From Modestobacter sp. Leaf380 (GTDB taxonomy: Bacteria > Actinomycetota > Actinomycetes > Mycobacteriales > Geodermatophilaceae), in NCBI RefSeq assembly GCF_001424485.1, contig NZ_LMQC01000012.1, positions 643,012 to 707,011 of the forward strand: a DNA stretch of 64,000 bases, given 5' to 3'. Shown here in pieces: positions 27,898 to 37,152 of this stretch; the stretch's first letter is position 1, and each line of letters opens with the position of its first letter. Both the position numbers and the translations under genes were made by a program. The notes beneath the pieces were generated by a model. It did no database searches and was not told where the DNA came from. It worked only from the letters and a program-made list of their open reading frames with translations.

Positions 27898-29841
27898 TCA
27901 GAAGCGGCCACCGCTGCTGCGCCGGCCGCCGGAGCTGCCACCGGAACTCCGTCGGCCCGACGACGAGGACCGCCCGGACGACGACGAGCGGCCGGACCGG
28001 CCCGAGGAGCCGAACGACCCACCGCTGGACCAGCCACCCCCGCTGCCACCGAAGAACCCCCCGGAGTAGGAGGAGGACTGCCGTTCCCGGTCCCGGCGGG
28101 CGTCGCTGATGGAGCTCTGCACGGTGTCGGCCAGCGAGTTGGCCTCGGTGGCCTCGCGCAGTGCGGTGGCCGGGTCGGCCAGCAGGGCGGCCTCGGCCGC
28201 GGCCAGGTGCCGCTCGGCCTCGCTGAGCCGGGTGCGCGGCACGGTGCTGGCGACGTCCCGCCCCGAGGACACGGCGAGGGCGGCGGCGTTCACCGCGCTG
28301 CGGGCGGTGGTCACCGCACGCTCGGCGCGGGCAGCGGCGTCCCGGCGGGCGGTGGCCGCCTGCTGGGCCCCGGCGAGGGCGGTGTCCAGTGCGTCGTCGG
28401 CGGCGTCCAGCCGGGACAGCGCGGCGATCGGGTCGGGTGCCGTGCCGCCGGCCAGCTGGTCGGCGACGGTCAGCGCCTCCTGGGCCTGCGCGACCGGGCC
28501 GGCGACCGCGGCGGCGTCGGTGGGGTCGACGGACCGGGCTGCGGTGATGCCGGCCTGCACCTCGGCGCGGGCGGCGGGCACGGTCGTGGCTGCGGTCTCC
28601 AACTCCTGGGCCCGGGCACCGACCGAGTCCAGGGTGGCCTGGGTCCCGGACAGCGCGGCCTCGGCGGTGCGCAGGTACGGCACGGCCCCGCCGGTGCGCC
28701 CGGCGGCGAGCTCGGCCCGGGCCGCGGTGACCGCGTGCTCGGCGGAGGCCAGCTGCTCACGCGCCTGCGGGACCGCCTGGTCGACCGGGGCGACGGCGCT
28801 GGGCGCCCACCGCCGGCGCAGCTGCTCGACCTTCTGCTCCTCGGCGGGCAGCCGACCGGTGAGCGCGGTGACCCGGGGCGCGAGGCCGTCGAGGACCTGG
28901 GGGGCGTTCGCCTCCAGGTCGCGCAGCTGGGCGAACTCGGCGGCCTGGGCGTCGAGCCGGTCGTCGGCGGACTTCACCAGGCCGAGCAGGTCGGCGAGCA
29001 TCCGGCGCTGGGTCGGGTCGTCCTCGGGGACCTCGTCATCGAGCTGCTGGCGGATCGTGAAGGCCTGCTGCATCTCCTGGCGGGCGGTCGCGACGGTGCC
29101 CGCGAACGGGGCGACGCCGGCCTCGCCGTACTGCAGCTTGGCGTAGTCCAGGTCCAGCTGGGAGGTGCGCAGCGCCTCGTCGACGGCCAGCAGCCCCTCG
29201 CTGGCGCGGGCGGTGAGCTGCTCGGTGCTCTCGTCCGGGAACGGGCCGGCCGCGCGCACCCGCTCGGCCTCGGCTGCGGCATCCCGGCGGCGCTTGACCA
29301 GCGCGTACCCGCCTCCACCCACGGCCAGCACCCCGGCGCCCGCGCCGAGCAGGCCCCACGGCACGGACCCGGGGACGAGCCCGTCGGCGAAGGCGGTGGC
29401 CGCACCGGCCCAGTCGTCGTCGCCGAGCGGGGGCTCGACGTCGCTGAGCACCAGGTCGTCGACCTGGCCGGCGTCCAGCCGGAACCCCTCGGGCACGTCG
29501 ACGCCGTAGGACCGGTCCTCGACCGCGACGGCGAAGAGCACGTCGCTGGTGCCCAGCCCGGACAGCTCCGCGGTCTCGGCGGCCCAGTCCGGGCCGCTCA
29601 GTCCGTCGAAGGTGGCCACGAAGGTGACGAAGAGCTGCGTGCCGTCCTCGTCCTGCAGCCGCTGCAGCGCCTCCTCCACCTGCTGGCGGCCCTCGTCGTC
29701 CAGGACGCCGGCGTCGTCGGTGAGCTGGCCGGCCAGCCGGGAGGGCTCCTCCGCGGACGCCGGAGCCGCCAGCAGCAGCGGGGCGGCGACCAGGCCGAGC
29801 ACGGCGAGCGTGCGGGTGAGCAGGGCGGACGGGCGCGACAT
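27898..29841 (-). CDS. TPM domain-containing membrane protein (copy 2)
   Basis: 647-residue paralogue of the adjacent protein with the same order: signal peptide (~1-30), TPM domain (RLAGQLTDDAGVLDDEGRQQ...), transmembrane helix (~160-178), coiled-coil-rich cytoplasmic region and a low-complexity tail, here Ser/Gly/Arg-rich instead of Gly/Phe-rich. Shared blocks such as FTIRQ-LDD--PED-PTQRRML show a tandem duplication. The start at 29841 is favoured; an ATG three codons upstream (29850) is equally open. Transcribed ahead of copy 1. Confidence 0.85.
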   Translation of the reverse strand: MSRPSALLTRTLAVLGLVAAPLLLAAPASAEEPSRLAGQLTDDAGVLDDEGRQQVEEALQRLQDEDGTQLFVTFVATFDGLSGPDWAAETAELSGLGTSDVLFAVAVEDRSYGVDVPEGFRLDAGQVDDLVLSDVEPPLGDDDWAGAATAFADGLVPGSVPWGLLGAGAGVLAVGGGGYALVKRRRDAAAEAERVRAAGPFPDESTEQLTARASEGLLAVDEALRTSQLDLDYAKLQYGEAGVAPFAGTVATARQEMQQAFTIRQQLDDEVPEDDPTQRRMLADLLGLVKSADDRLDAQAAEFAQLRDLEANAPQVLDGLAPRVTALTGRLPAEEQKVEQLRRRWAPSAVAPVDQAVPQAREQLASAEHAVTAARAELAAGRTGGAVPYLRTAEAALSGTQATLDSVGARAQELETAATTVPAARAEVQAGITAARSVDPTDAAAVAGPVAQAQEALTVADQLAGGTAPDPIAALSRLDAADDALDTALAGAQQAATARRDAAARAERAVTTARSAVNAAALAVSSGRDVASTVPRTRLSEAERHLAAAEAALLADPATALREATEANSLADTVQSSISDARRDRERQSSSYSGGFFGGSGGGWSSGGSFGSSGRSGRSSSSGRSSSSGRRSSGGSSGGRRSSGGRF

Positions 29842-29916
29842 GCCGCACATGGTGTCCCACCCGGGGGCCGAGGGGCGGGACCCCCACGCCCTGGGTCCGC
29901 GCTGCACGGCCCCGGC

Positions 29917-30876
29917 TCAGAGGTCGAGCACCAGCCGGGGTCCGGCGGCGCGGGAGACGCAGACCATCATCACCGTGTTCGAGGCCCGCTCGCCGTCGCT
30001 GAGGATCGAGTCCCGGTGCTCGACGTCGCCCTCCAGGACCGGGGTCTCGCAGGTGCCGCAGGTGCCCTCCCGGCAGGAGCTCAGCACCAGCACGTCCTCG
30101 GCCTCCACCGCCTCGAGCACGGTCTGCCCCGGCTCGACGGTGACGGTCGTGCCGGACAGCGCCAGTTCCACCTCGAAGGGCCCGTCCCACACGGGGGCGC
30201 CGAACTCCACGGCCTCGAAGCGCTCGGCGTGCACCGTCAGCCCGAGCGCGGCGCCGGCCTCGACGACGGCGTCGATGAGCCGGGCCGGGCCGCAGACGTG
30301 CACCTGGGCCCCCGCCGGCAGTGCGGCCAGCGAGCCGACGTCCAGGCGGCCTCCCTCGTCGGCGGCCAGCACCCGCACCCGTCCCGGGTGGGCGGCGGCG
30401 AGCTCGTCGGCGAAGGCCATCGTCGACCGGGAGCGACCGGCGTAGTCCAGGGTCCAGTCCGCGCCGGCCTCCTCGGCGGCGGCCGCCATCGACCGCAGCG
30501 GGGTGATCCCGATGCCCCCGGCGACCAGGTGGTGCCGGGCACCGGCGGCCGGGTCGAACGGGAAGTGGTTGCGCGGTCCGCGCACCCGCAGCCGCTGCCC
30601 GACCTCGACCCGCTCGTGGACGGCGACCGACCCGCCCCGGCCGGCGTCCTCGCGCAGCACGGCGACCCGCCAGCGGGTGCGGTCGGTCAGGTCGCCGCAC
30701 AGCGAGTACTGCCGTTCCAGGCCGGGGCCCAGCAGCAGGTCCAGGTGCGACCCCGGCGTCCAGGCCGGCAGGTCCCGTCCGTTGTGCGAGACGAGGTCCA
30801 CGGCCAGCACCCCGTCGGCCAGCACGGTCCGCCCGGCGACGACGAGGTCGCGCTCCACGTCGCTGAAGAAGCTCAC
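29917..30876 (-). CDS. Ferredoxin-fused flavin reductase (PDR/VanB-type)
   Basis: 319-residue soluble oxidoreductase that passes electrons from NAD(P)H via flavin to a 2Fe-2S centre, usually feeding a Rieske oxygenase. Order: flavin-binding barrel with ERQYSLCGD (~residue 54), nucleotide-binding domain with HHLVAGGIGITPLRSM (~115), and a C-terminal plant-type ferredoxin with CREGTCGTC...C (~268-305). This is the class IA layout of phthalate dioxygenase reductase and VanB. No oxygenase gene is adjacent, so the partner is not in the window. Confidence 0.9.
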   Translation of the reverse strand: MSFFSDVERDLVVAGRTVLADGVLAVDLVSHNGRDLPAWTPGSHLDLLLGPGLERQYSLCGDLTDRTRWRVAVLREDAGRGGSVAVHERVEVGQRLRVRGPRNHFPFDPAAGARHHLVAGGIGITPLRSMAAAAEEAGADWTLDYAGRSRSTMAFADELAAAHPGRVRVLAADEGGRLDVGSLAALPAGAQVHVCGPARLIDAVVEAGAALGLTVHAERFEAVEFGAPVWDGPFEVELALSGTTVTVEPGQTVLEAVEAEDVLVLSSCREGTCGTCETPVLEGDVEHRDSILSDGERASNTVMMVCVSRAAGPRLVLDL

Positions 30877-30971
30877 GCCCGGCAGGGTGCCGCGCGCGTG
30901 TTCCGACGGGGTGACGACGCCGTGCCCCGGTCGTCACACGGGCGCAACGCGGGGCAGCGACGATCGCCGGC

Positions 30972-32315
30972 ATGAGCGCCCCGCCTGCCGCTGCCCCCAC
31001 CGCTGTCGCCGCCCTGGAGTCCGAGCTCGTCGAGCTGCTCGGGGAGAAGAACGTCAGCAGCGAGCTGCGGGTCCGGGAACGGGCCTCGGTGGACGGCAGC
31101 CGGATGTCCCCGATCATCGCCGAGCAGCTGCCGCTGGGCGTCGCGGACCTGGTCGCCTTCCCGACCACCGCCGAGGAGATCGGGCTGGCCGTGGCGGCCG
31201 CCGTCCGGCACGGGGTGGGGGTGACCCCGCGCGGCAAGGGCACCGGCAACTACGGCCAGGCCATCCCGATGCCCGGTGGCCTGGTCCTCGACGTGTCCCG
31301 CGCCCGCGCGGTCGTCGAGGTCGGCGAGGGCTGGGTCACCGCCGAGGCCGGCGCCCCGATGGTCGCCCTGGAGCGTGCCGCGCACGCCACCGGCCAGCAG
31401 CTGTGGATGTACCCCTCGACCGCGCAGTCCTCGATCGGGGGCTTCCTGGCCGGCGGGTCCGGCGGCACGGGCAGCATCGCGCACGGGGCCAACCACATGG
31501 GGTTCGTGCAGGCCCTCGACGTCGTGCACGCCACCGGGTCCGCGGAGCTGGTCCACGTCGAGGACGCCGAGGCCGACCTGTACGTGCACAACTACGGCAC
31601 CGCCGGCGTCATCGCCCGGGCCACCGTCCGGCTCGAGCCGCTGCAGGAGTGGCGCGGGGTCTACGCCAGCTTCCCCGACGCCGCGTCGGCGTTCTCCGTC
31701 GTCCGGCCGCTGGGCAGGCTGGACCCGCTCCCCCGGCTGGCCTCCGCCGACGGTCCGGTGATCACCGCCGCACTGCCGGAGGACCAGGCGTTCGTGCCCG
31801 GCCGCGCGAGCCTGCGGGTGATCGCCGACCTGGCCACCGTCGAGGAGGTCACCGCGATCGTGGAGGCCGCCGGCGGCCGGGTCGAGGACGTCCGGGAGGG
31901 CGCCCAGACCGCGCTGACGATCTCGATGCTGAGCTACAACCACCCCATCGAGTGGCTGCAGAAGTCCGCACCCGGCGTGTACTTCCACCTCGAGGTGGGC
32001 GGCGACGCCCTGGTCGACCGGCTGGGGGAGGTCGAGGCCGTCTTCGAGGGCGGTCTGCTGCACATCGAGGCCGGGCACACCACGCCGATCGGGATGCTCG
32101 CCGGGGTCTACCAGAGCCCCGAGCAGGTGTACGCCGGGATCGCGGCGCTGGGCGAGCTGGGCGTGGGCGTGCACGACCCGCACCAGTGGAACGTGGACTT
32201 CCAGCTGGCCCGCACCGTCGAGGTGGCCCGGCGCACCGACCCCGACGGCCTGCTCAACCCGGGCAAGCTCAACCCCGACTACGCCGGCCCCACCAAGGGC
32301 GCGATCATCCGGTGA
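30972..32315 (+). CDS. FAD-binding oxidoreductase (PCMH/lactate-dehydrogenase type)
   Basis: 447-residue FAD-linked oxidase/dehydrogenase. The PCMH-type FAD-binding domain spans ~50-230, with VAFPTTAEEIGLAVAAAV, TPRGKGTGNYGQAIPMPGGLVLD and SSIGGFLAGGSGGTGS as cofactor-binding segments; the C-terminal cap carries PDGLLNPGKLNP. Family members oxidise 2-hydroxy acids, glycolate or sugar alcohols; the substrate is not evident. GACGAT lies 7 nt before the ATG, with no ribosome binding site, suggesting a leaderless message. It overlaps the next gene by 4 nt. Confidence 0.85.
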   Translation: MSAPPAAAPTAVAALESELVELLGEKNVSSELRVRERASVDGSRMSPIIAEQLPLGVADLVAFPTTAEEIGLAVAAAVRHGVGVTPRGKGTGNYGQAIPMPGGLVLDVSRARAVVEVGEGWVTAEAGAPMVALERAAHATGQQLWMYPSTAQSSIGGFLAGGSGGTGSIAHGANHMGFVQALDVVHATGSAELVHVEDAEADLYVHNYGTAGVIARATVRLEPLQEWRGVYASFPDAASAFSVVRPLGRLDPLPRLASADGPVITAALPEDQAFVPGRASLRVIADLATVEEVTAIVEAAGGRVEDVREGAQTALTISMLSYNHPIEWLQKSAPGVYFHLEVGGDALVDRLGEVEAVFEGGLLHIEAGHTTPIGMLAGVYQSPEQVYAGIAALGELGVGVHDPHQWNVDFQLARTVEVARRTDPDGLLNPGKLNPDYAGPTKGAIIR

Positions 32316-32905
32316 CGCTCGGGGCCGAGGTCCACGCCGACACCGCACCGCCCGCCGACCCGGTCGCGCTCGCCGTCTCCTGGCTGCCCGCCGACGACGA
32401 CCCCGACCGGCCGCAGGTCACGCTGTCCACGCAGGGCCTGGACGGGTGGCCGAACGCCCGCACCGTGCTGCTGTCGGCGGTCGACCGGACCGGGTTCGCC
32501 TTCCACACGTCGGCGTCCAGCGCCAAGGCCCACGAGCTGGCCGCGGTCCCGCGGGCGGCGATGACGGTGGTCTTCGCACCCGCGTTCAGCCGCCAGCTCG
32601 TCGTCCGTGGGGACGTCGTCCGCTGCTCACCGGGCGAGCTGGCCGCGGCGTACACGGCCCGCTCCCCCTACCTGCGCCGGCTCGCCTGGCTCAACGACGA
32701 CGCCCTGGCCGCCCTCCCCCGGGCCGAGCGGGTGGCCCGCTGGGCGGCCGGCGAGCCCGCGGCGGGTGCGCCCGAGGGCTGGACTGGCTGGCGCCTGGTG
32801 CCCCGGGAGCTGACCTTCTGGGTCAGCGACGCCGACACCGCCAGCCGTCGGCTGCAGTACCGCCGCACGGCCGAGGGCTGGCGCGTCCGCCCCCTCGCCG
32901 GCTGA
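32312..32905 (+). CDS. Pyridoxamine 5'-phosphate oxidase-family flavoprotein
   Basis: 197-residue FMN-binding split-barrel protein. SLGWPNART-like GLDGWPNARTVLLSAVDRTG and FHTSASSAKAHELA follow the PNPOx pattern (substrate/FMN phosphate contacts), and the C-terminus WWVSD-like FWVSDADTASRRLQYRR fits the dimerisation domain of pyridoxal-phosphate synthesis enzymes. It could be a true PdxH or a related flavin enzyme. The GTG start overlaps the preceding FAD oxidase stop (GTGA), so the two flavoproteins are co-translated. Confidence 0.8.
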   Translation: MTLGAEVHADTAPPADPVALAVSWLPADDDPDRPQVTLSTQGLDGWPNARTVLLSAVDRTGFAFHTSASSAKAHELAAVPRAAMTVVFAPAFSRQLVVRGDVVRCSPGELAAAYTARSPYLRRLAWLNDDALAALPRAERVARWAAGEPAAGAPEGWTGWRLVPRELTFWVSDADTASRRLQYRRTAEGWRVRPLAG

Positions 32906-32927
32906 CCCCCACGCCGGCGAGGGGGCG
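32888..32927. terminator. Terminator hairpin over the PNPOx stop codon
   Basis: A 15-bp stem (32888-32902 with 32913-32927) with a 10-nt loop includes the last codons and stop of the PNPOx gene and faces the convergent oppF gene. Confidence 0.7.
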
Positions 32928-32931
32928 CCCC

Positions 32932-34059
32932 TCAGAGGTAGCTGATCGGCTCGTCGACCCCGCCGACGAGCGCGTCGTCCGCGGCCCGGCCGCCGGTCGC
33001 GGCGACCGACACGCCCTGCGTGGCGGCCACCTCGTCCGGGCCCTTGGGCAGCAGCCGCCCGTCCCGCACGTCCTCGGCCCAGTGGCAGCTGACCAGGTGG
33101 CCCGGCGCGAGCTCGCGCAGCACCGGCACCTCGTCGTCGCAGCGGGTCTCCTGCCGCCAGGGGCAGCGGGTGTGGAACCGGCAGCCCGAGGGCGGGTCGG
33201 CCGGCGAGGGCAGGTCACCGGAGAGCAGGATCCGCTCCCGGGCGTCCTCGACCACCGGGTCGGGCACCGGGACGGCGCTCATCAGCGAGCGGGTGTAGGG
33301 GTGCAGCGGCTGCTCGTAGAGGGAGTCCGCCGGCGCCTGCTCGACCAGCGAGCCCAGGTACATGACCCCGACGACGTCGCTGATGTGCCGGACGACGGCC
33401 AGGTCGTGCGCGATGACCAGGTAGGTCAGGCCGAGACGCTCCTGGAGCTCCTCCAGCAGGTTGAGCACCTGGGCCTGCACCGAGACGTCCAGGGCCGACA
33501 CCGGCTCGTCGGCGATGAGCAGGTCGGGCTCGACGGTGATGGCCCGCGCGATGCCGATGCGCTGGCGCTGGCCGCCGGAGAACTCGTGCGGGTAGCGGCG
33601 CAGCGCGGCCGTGGGCAGCCCGACGGCGTCCAGCAGCTCGCGCAGCCGCGTGCTGATCGCGGCCTTGTCCCCGCCCAGGCCGTGCGCCTTCAGCGGCTCG
33701 GCCAGCAGCGACTCGACGTCCTGGCGCGGGTCCAGGGAGCCCAGCGGGTCCTGGAAGACCATCTGCATCCGCCGGCGCATGTGCCGCAGCGGCTCGGGCT
33801 TGAGCGAGGCGACGTCCACGCCGTCGAACCAGACCTGCCCGGCGGTGGGCTCCTCCAGGCGCAGGATCGCCCGCCCGAGCGTCGACTTCCCGCACCCGGA
33901 CTCGCCGACCAGCCCGTACGTCGTCCCCCGGTCGATGGTGAGGTCGACGCCGTCGACGGCCTTGACGTGCCCGACGGTGCGGTCCACGAAGACCCCGCGC
34001 TTGATCGGGAAGTGCACCTGCAGCCCCTCGACGCGCAGCAGCGGTCCGGCGTCGGTCAC
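32932..34059 (-). CDS. oppF: Oligopeptide ABC transporter ATPase, OppF-like
   Basis: 375-residue ATPase of a peptide importer: Walker [13 protein letters not shown]-loop [13 protein letters not shown], signature FSGGQRQR, Walker [15 protein letters not shown]-loop VIAHDLAVV and the C-terminal oligopeptide/dipeptide motif [11 protein letters not shown], whose Cys residues in this family can hold an iron-sulfur cluster. It forms a heterodimer with OppD. GTG start at 34059 overlaps the oppD stop by 4 nt. Last gene of the opp operon. Confidence 0.92.
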   Translation of the reverse strand: MTDAGPLLRVEGLQVHFPIKRGVFVDRTVGHVKAVDGVDLTIDRGTTYGLVGESGCGKSTLGRAILRLEEPTAGQVWFDGVDVASLKPEPLRHMRRRMQMVFQDPLGSLDPRQDVESLLAEPLKAHGLGGDKAAISTRLRELLDAVGLPTAALRRYPHEFSGGQRQRIGIARAITVEPDLLIADEPVSALDVSVQAQVLNLLEELQERLGLTYLVIAHDLAVVRHISDVVGVMYLGSLVEQAPADSLYEQPLHPYTRSLMSAVPVPDPVVEDARERILLSGDLPSPADPPSGCRFHTRCPWRQETRCDDEVPVLRELAPGHLVSCHWAEDVRDGRLLPKGPDEVAATQGVSVAATGGRAADDALVGGVDEPISYL

Positions 34060-35105
34060 GAGGTCGCTCCAGGGGTCAGCGGGGAAGTGGTCGGGACGGC
34101 GGGGGTCAGCGGGTGCCGGCAGCGCAGCTCCCGGCCGCCCGGCTCGGTGACCAGGTCGACCTCGGAGCCGGACACCTCCACCAGGCAGTCGTCCTCGGCG
34201 GAGTCGCAGCGCGGGGCGAACGCGCAGCCCTGGGCCCACGGGATGGTGTCCCGGGCGGACCCGCGGATGGGGGTCAGCGGGGTCCCGCGGCCGCTGTCCA
34301 GGCGGGGCACGGAGTTCAGCAGCCCGCCGGTGTAGGGGTGCCGGGGGCGGGCGAAGAGGTCGCGCCGCTCGGCGGTCTCGATGATCCGGCCGGCGTACAT
34401 CACGTGCACCCGGTCGCACAGGCCAGCGACGACGCCCAGGTCGTGGGTGATCATCACCAGCGCCGTCCCCGAGCCCTGCACGAGGTCGCGGAGCAGCTCG
34501 AGGATCTGGGCCTGGATGGTGACGTCGAGGGCGGTGGTCGGCTCGTCGGCGATCAGCAAGCGCGGCGAGCAGGCCAGGGCCATGGCGATCAGCGCCCGCT
34601 GGCGCATGCCGCCGGACAGCTGGTGGGGGTACTCCCCCAGCCGGCGCCGGGGGTCGGGGATGCCGACCCGGTCCAGCAGGTCGACGGCCTCGGCCTTGGC
34701 CGCCTCGCCCTTGAGGCCGCGGTGCTGGGCGAGCACCTCGGTCACCTGCAGGCCGACGGTGACCGTCGGGTTCAGCGAGGACAGCGGGTCCTGGAAGACC
34801 ATCGCCATGTCCTTGCCGCGCAGCTTGCGCAGCGTCCGGTCCCCGGCGCCGAGCAGCTCGCGTCCGTCCAGGCGGACCGAGCCGTCCACCTGCACGCCGC
34901 GGGAGGGCAGCAGGCCCATCGTGGCCAGCGAGGTGACGGACTTGCCGCAGCCGGACTCCCCGACCAGCCCGACGGTCTCCCCGGGCGCCACGGAGAAGCT
35001 GACACCGTCGACGGCGAGGGTCGCGGGCTCGCCGCGGCGCTGGAAGCGGACCCGCAGGTCCTCGACCTCGAGGACGGGGGTGGTCAGGGGGTTCACGGCG
35101 CTCAC
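34056..35105 (-). CDS. oppD: Oligopeptide ABC transporter ATPase, OppD-like
   Basis: 349-residue ATPase partner of OppF: Walker [13 protein letters not shown]-loop [12 protein letters not shown], signature LSGGMRQR, Walker [14 protein letters not shown]-loop MITHDLGVV and the C-terminal segment [15 protein letters not shown]. Start chosen at the GTG (35105) overlapping the oppC stop by 4 nt; a second GTG four codons later is also possible. Longer frames upstream read through oppC in another frame. Confidence 0.92.
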   Translation of the reverse strand: MSAVNPLTTPVLEVEDLRVRFQRRGEPATLAVDGVSFSVAPGETVGLVGESGCGKSVTSLATMGLLPSRGVQVDGSVRLDGRELLGAGDRTLRKLRGKDMAMVFQDPLSSLNPTVTVGLQVTEVLAQHRGLKGEAAKAEAVDLLDRVGIPDPRRRLGEYPHQLSGGMRQRALIAMALACSPRLLIADEPTTALDVTIQAQILELLRDLVQGSGTALVMITHDLGVVAGLCDRVHVMYAGRIIETAERRDLFARPRHPYTGGLLNSVPRLDSGRGTPLTPIRGSARDTIPWAQGCAFAPRCDSAEDDCLVEVSGSEVDLVTEPGGRELRCRHPLTPAVPTTSPLTPGATS

Positions 35106-36055
35106 CTGCGGAACTTGGGGTCGAGGGCCTCGCGCAGCGACTCCCCGAGCAGGGTGAAGCCGAGCGCGACCACGATGATGCACAGCGCCGGGTAGACGGC
35201 CAGCTCCGGGCGGACCGACAGCACGGCCTGGGCGCTGGCGAGCATGGCGCCCCACTCGGGCCGGCTGATGTCGGGGTCGCCCAGGCCCAGGAAGCTCAGC
35301 GCGGCGGCCTCGATGATCGCCGTGGCCAGCGACAGCGTGGCCTGCACGATCACCGGGGACAGCGAGTTGGGCAGCACGTGGCCCAGCACGATCGTGCGGC
35401 GCTTGACCCCGAGCGCGCGGGCGGCCAGGGCGTAGTCGCTGTCCCGCTGGACCAGCATCGACCCGCGCAGCAGGCGGGCGAAGACCGGCACCTGGGTGAC
35501 CGCGATGGCGATCATCAGCGACAGCTGGTTGGCCCCCAGGAGCACCGACACGCTGATCGCCATGAGCAGGCCGGGGATGGACAGCAGGATGTCCACGAAG
35601 CGCATGACGACCGTGTCGACCCTGCCGCCCAGCCCGCCGGCCAGGATGCCCAGCAGCATCCCGACGGCGGCGCCGAGCACGGTGGAGACGACGCCGATGA
35701 CCAGCGACTGGCGCGAGCCGTAGACCAGCCGGCTGAGGACGTCGCGGCCCAGCTGGTCCACGCCCAGCGGGAAGCCCTCGCGGGCACCGGGGATGGAGCC
35801 CTGCCGGACCTCGGACAGCAGGGTCTGCGCGAACGGGTCGCGCGGGGCCAGCCACGGGGCGAGGACGGCGACGACGAGGAACACCAGCACGATGACCGCG
35901 CCGGTGATGGCCACCGGGTCCCGGCGCAGCCGCCGGACGGCGCTGCGCAGCAGGGACTCCCCGCCGGTGCCGGCCGACAGCGTCCCGGCGCGGGCGGCCA
36001 GCTCGTCGATCTTCTCCCGGCGGCGTCCGCCCGGGGTCAGGGTGGGGGCGCTCAC
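35102..36055 (-). CDS. oppC: Oligopeptide ABC transporter permease, OppC-like
   Basis: 317-residue inner-membrane permease with an N-terminal OppC_N helix ([20 protein letters not shown], ~47-66), five more helices and the EAA loop [21 protein letters not shown] (~205-225). Members import di- to oligopeptides together with OppB. GTG start overlaps the oppB stop by 4 nt. Confidence 0.92.
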   Translation of the reverse strand: MSAPTLTPGGRRREKIDELAARAGTLSAGTGGESLLRSAVRRLRRDPVAITGAVIVLVFLVVAVLAPWLAPRDPFAQTLLSEVRQGSIPGAREGFPLGVDQLGRDVLSRLVYGSRQSLVIGVVSTVLGAAVGMLLGILAGGLGGRVDTVVMRFVDILLSIPGLLMAISVSVLLGANQLSLMIAIAVTQVPVFARLLRGSMLVQRDSDYALAARALGVKRRTIVLGHVLPNSLSPVIVQATLSLATAIIEAAALSFLGLGDPDISRPEWGAMLASAQAVLSVRPELAVYPALCIIVVALGFTLLGESLREALDPKFRR

Positions 36056-37056
36056 CGGGCACGCACCCGGGGGTCGAGCAGCCCGTAGGAGACGTCGACC
36101 AGCAGGTTCACCAGCACGTAGACCACCGCCAGGATGAGGATGAAGCCCTGCAGCAGGGCGTAGTCGCGGTCGCTGATCGCCTGTCGCAGCGCCGACCCCA
36201 CCCCGCCGAAGGCGAAGACGGTCTCGGTGAGGACCGCCCCGGACAGCAGCAGCCCGGTCTGCAGGCCGATGGTGGTGGACACCGGCAGCAGCGCGTTGCG
36301 GACCACGTGCCGGTTGCGCACGGTGGTGACGCTGAGCCCCTTGGCGTTGGCGGTCCGGACGTAGTCCTCGTTCACCACGTCGAGGACCGCGGCGCGGGTG
36401 ATGCGCACGATGATGGCCAGCGGGATGGTGCCCAGGGCGATGCCGGGCAGCACCAGGTGGGTGACGGCGTCCCAGGCGGCGTCCCACTCGCGGGTCAGCA
36501 GGCCGTCCAGGACGTAGAAGTTGGTGATGTGCGTGGCGTCGATGCGCACGTCCTGCCGGCCGGACCCGGGCAGCCAGCCCAGCTCGACGGCGAACAGCAG
36601 GCGGAGCAGGTAGGCCAGGAAGAACACCGGGATCGTCACCCCGAGCAGCGAGCCGATGACCGAGGCGTTGTCGACGAACCCGCCGTGCCGCTTGGCCGCC
36701 AGGTAGCCCAGCGGGACGCCGAGGCCGATGGCGAAGGCCATCGCGAAGAGGGTCAGCTCGATGGTGCCGGGGAAGCGGAGCAGGAACTCGGAGGTGACCG
36801 ACTGCCCGGTGCGCGCGGAGGTGCCGAAGTCCAGCTGGACCGCCCGGCCCAGGAACTTCAGGTACTGCACGACGATGTTCTCGTTGAGCCCGAAGGCCTC
36901 GTTGTAGGCGGCGACCCGCTCGGGGGTGGCGCGCTCGCCGAGGGCGGCCTGGGCCGGGCCCCCGGGCAGCGCCCGGAGCCAGGCGAAGAGCAGCACCGAC
37001 AGCCCCAGCAGGATCGGGACCAGCTGCAGGAGCCGGCGGACGATGAAGCGCAGCAC
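36052..37056 (-). CDS. oppB: Oligopeptide ABC transporter permease, OppB-like
   Basis: 334-residue permease beginning with MLRFIVRRLLQLVPILLGLS, the standard OppB/DppB first helix. Six helices and the EAA loop YVRTANAKGLSVTTVRNRHV (~225) are visible. Start GTG at 37056; an extended frame upstream would lie in the hairpin after oppA and is rejected. Confidence 0.92.
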   Translation of the reverse strand: MLRFIVRRLLQLVPILLGLSVLLFAWLRALPGGPAQAALGERATPERVAAYNEAFGLNENIVVQYLKFLGRAVQLDFGTSARTGQSVTSEFLLRFPGTIELTLFAMAFAIGLGVPLGYLAAKRHGGFVDNASVIGSLLGVTIPVFFLAYLLRLLFAVELGWLPGSGRQDVRIDATHITNFYVLDGLLTREWDAAWDAVTHLVLPGIALGTIPLAIIVRITRAAVLDVVNEDYVRTANAKGLSVTTVRNRHVVRNALLPVSTTIGLQTGLLLSGAVLTETVFAFGGVGSALRQAISDRDYALLQGFILILAVVYVLVNLLVDVSYGLLDPRVRAR

Positions 37057-37107
37057 GCGCGGGTCAGCCTCTCGGTCGGGGGGCCGGGCCGGCGGGGCCC
37101 GGACGGA

Positions 37108-37147
37108 CCTCCGGCCGGCACCCCCGCGAGGGGGCACCGGCCGGAGG
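37108..37147 (-). terminator. Intercistronic hairpin between oppA and oppB
   Basis: An 11-bp stem (37108-37118 with 37137-37147), a 2-nt internal mismatch and a 5-bp inner stem (37121-37125 with 37130-37134) lie just after the oppA stop on the coding strand. Its place matches the cebE-cebF hairpin and suggests excess production of the binding protein. Confidence 0.65.
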
Positions 37148-37152
37148 GTGGG

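Noticed and set aside
29917-32905. A complete aromatic-degradation pathway built on the VanB-type reductase
   Set aside because: No Rieske oxygenase or ring-cleavage gene is present nearby; the following flavoproteins are divergent and of unclear substrate.
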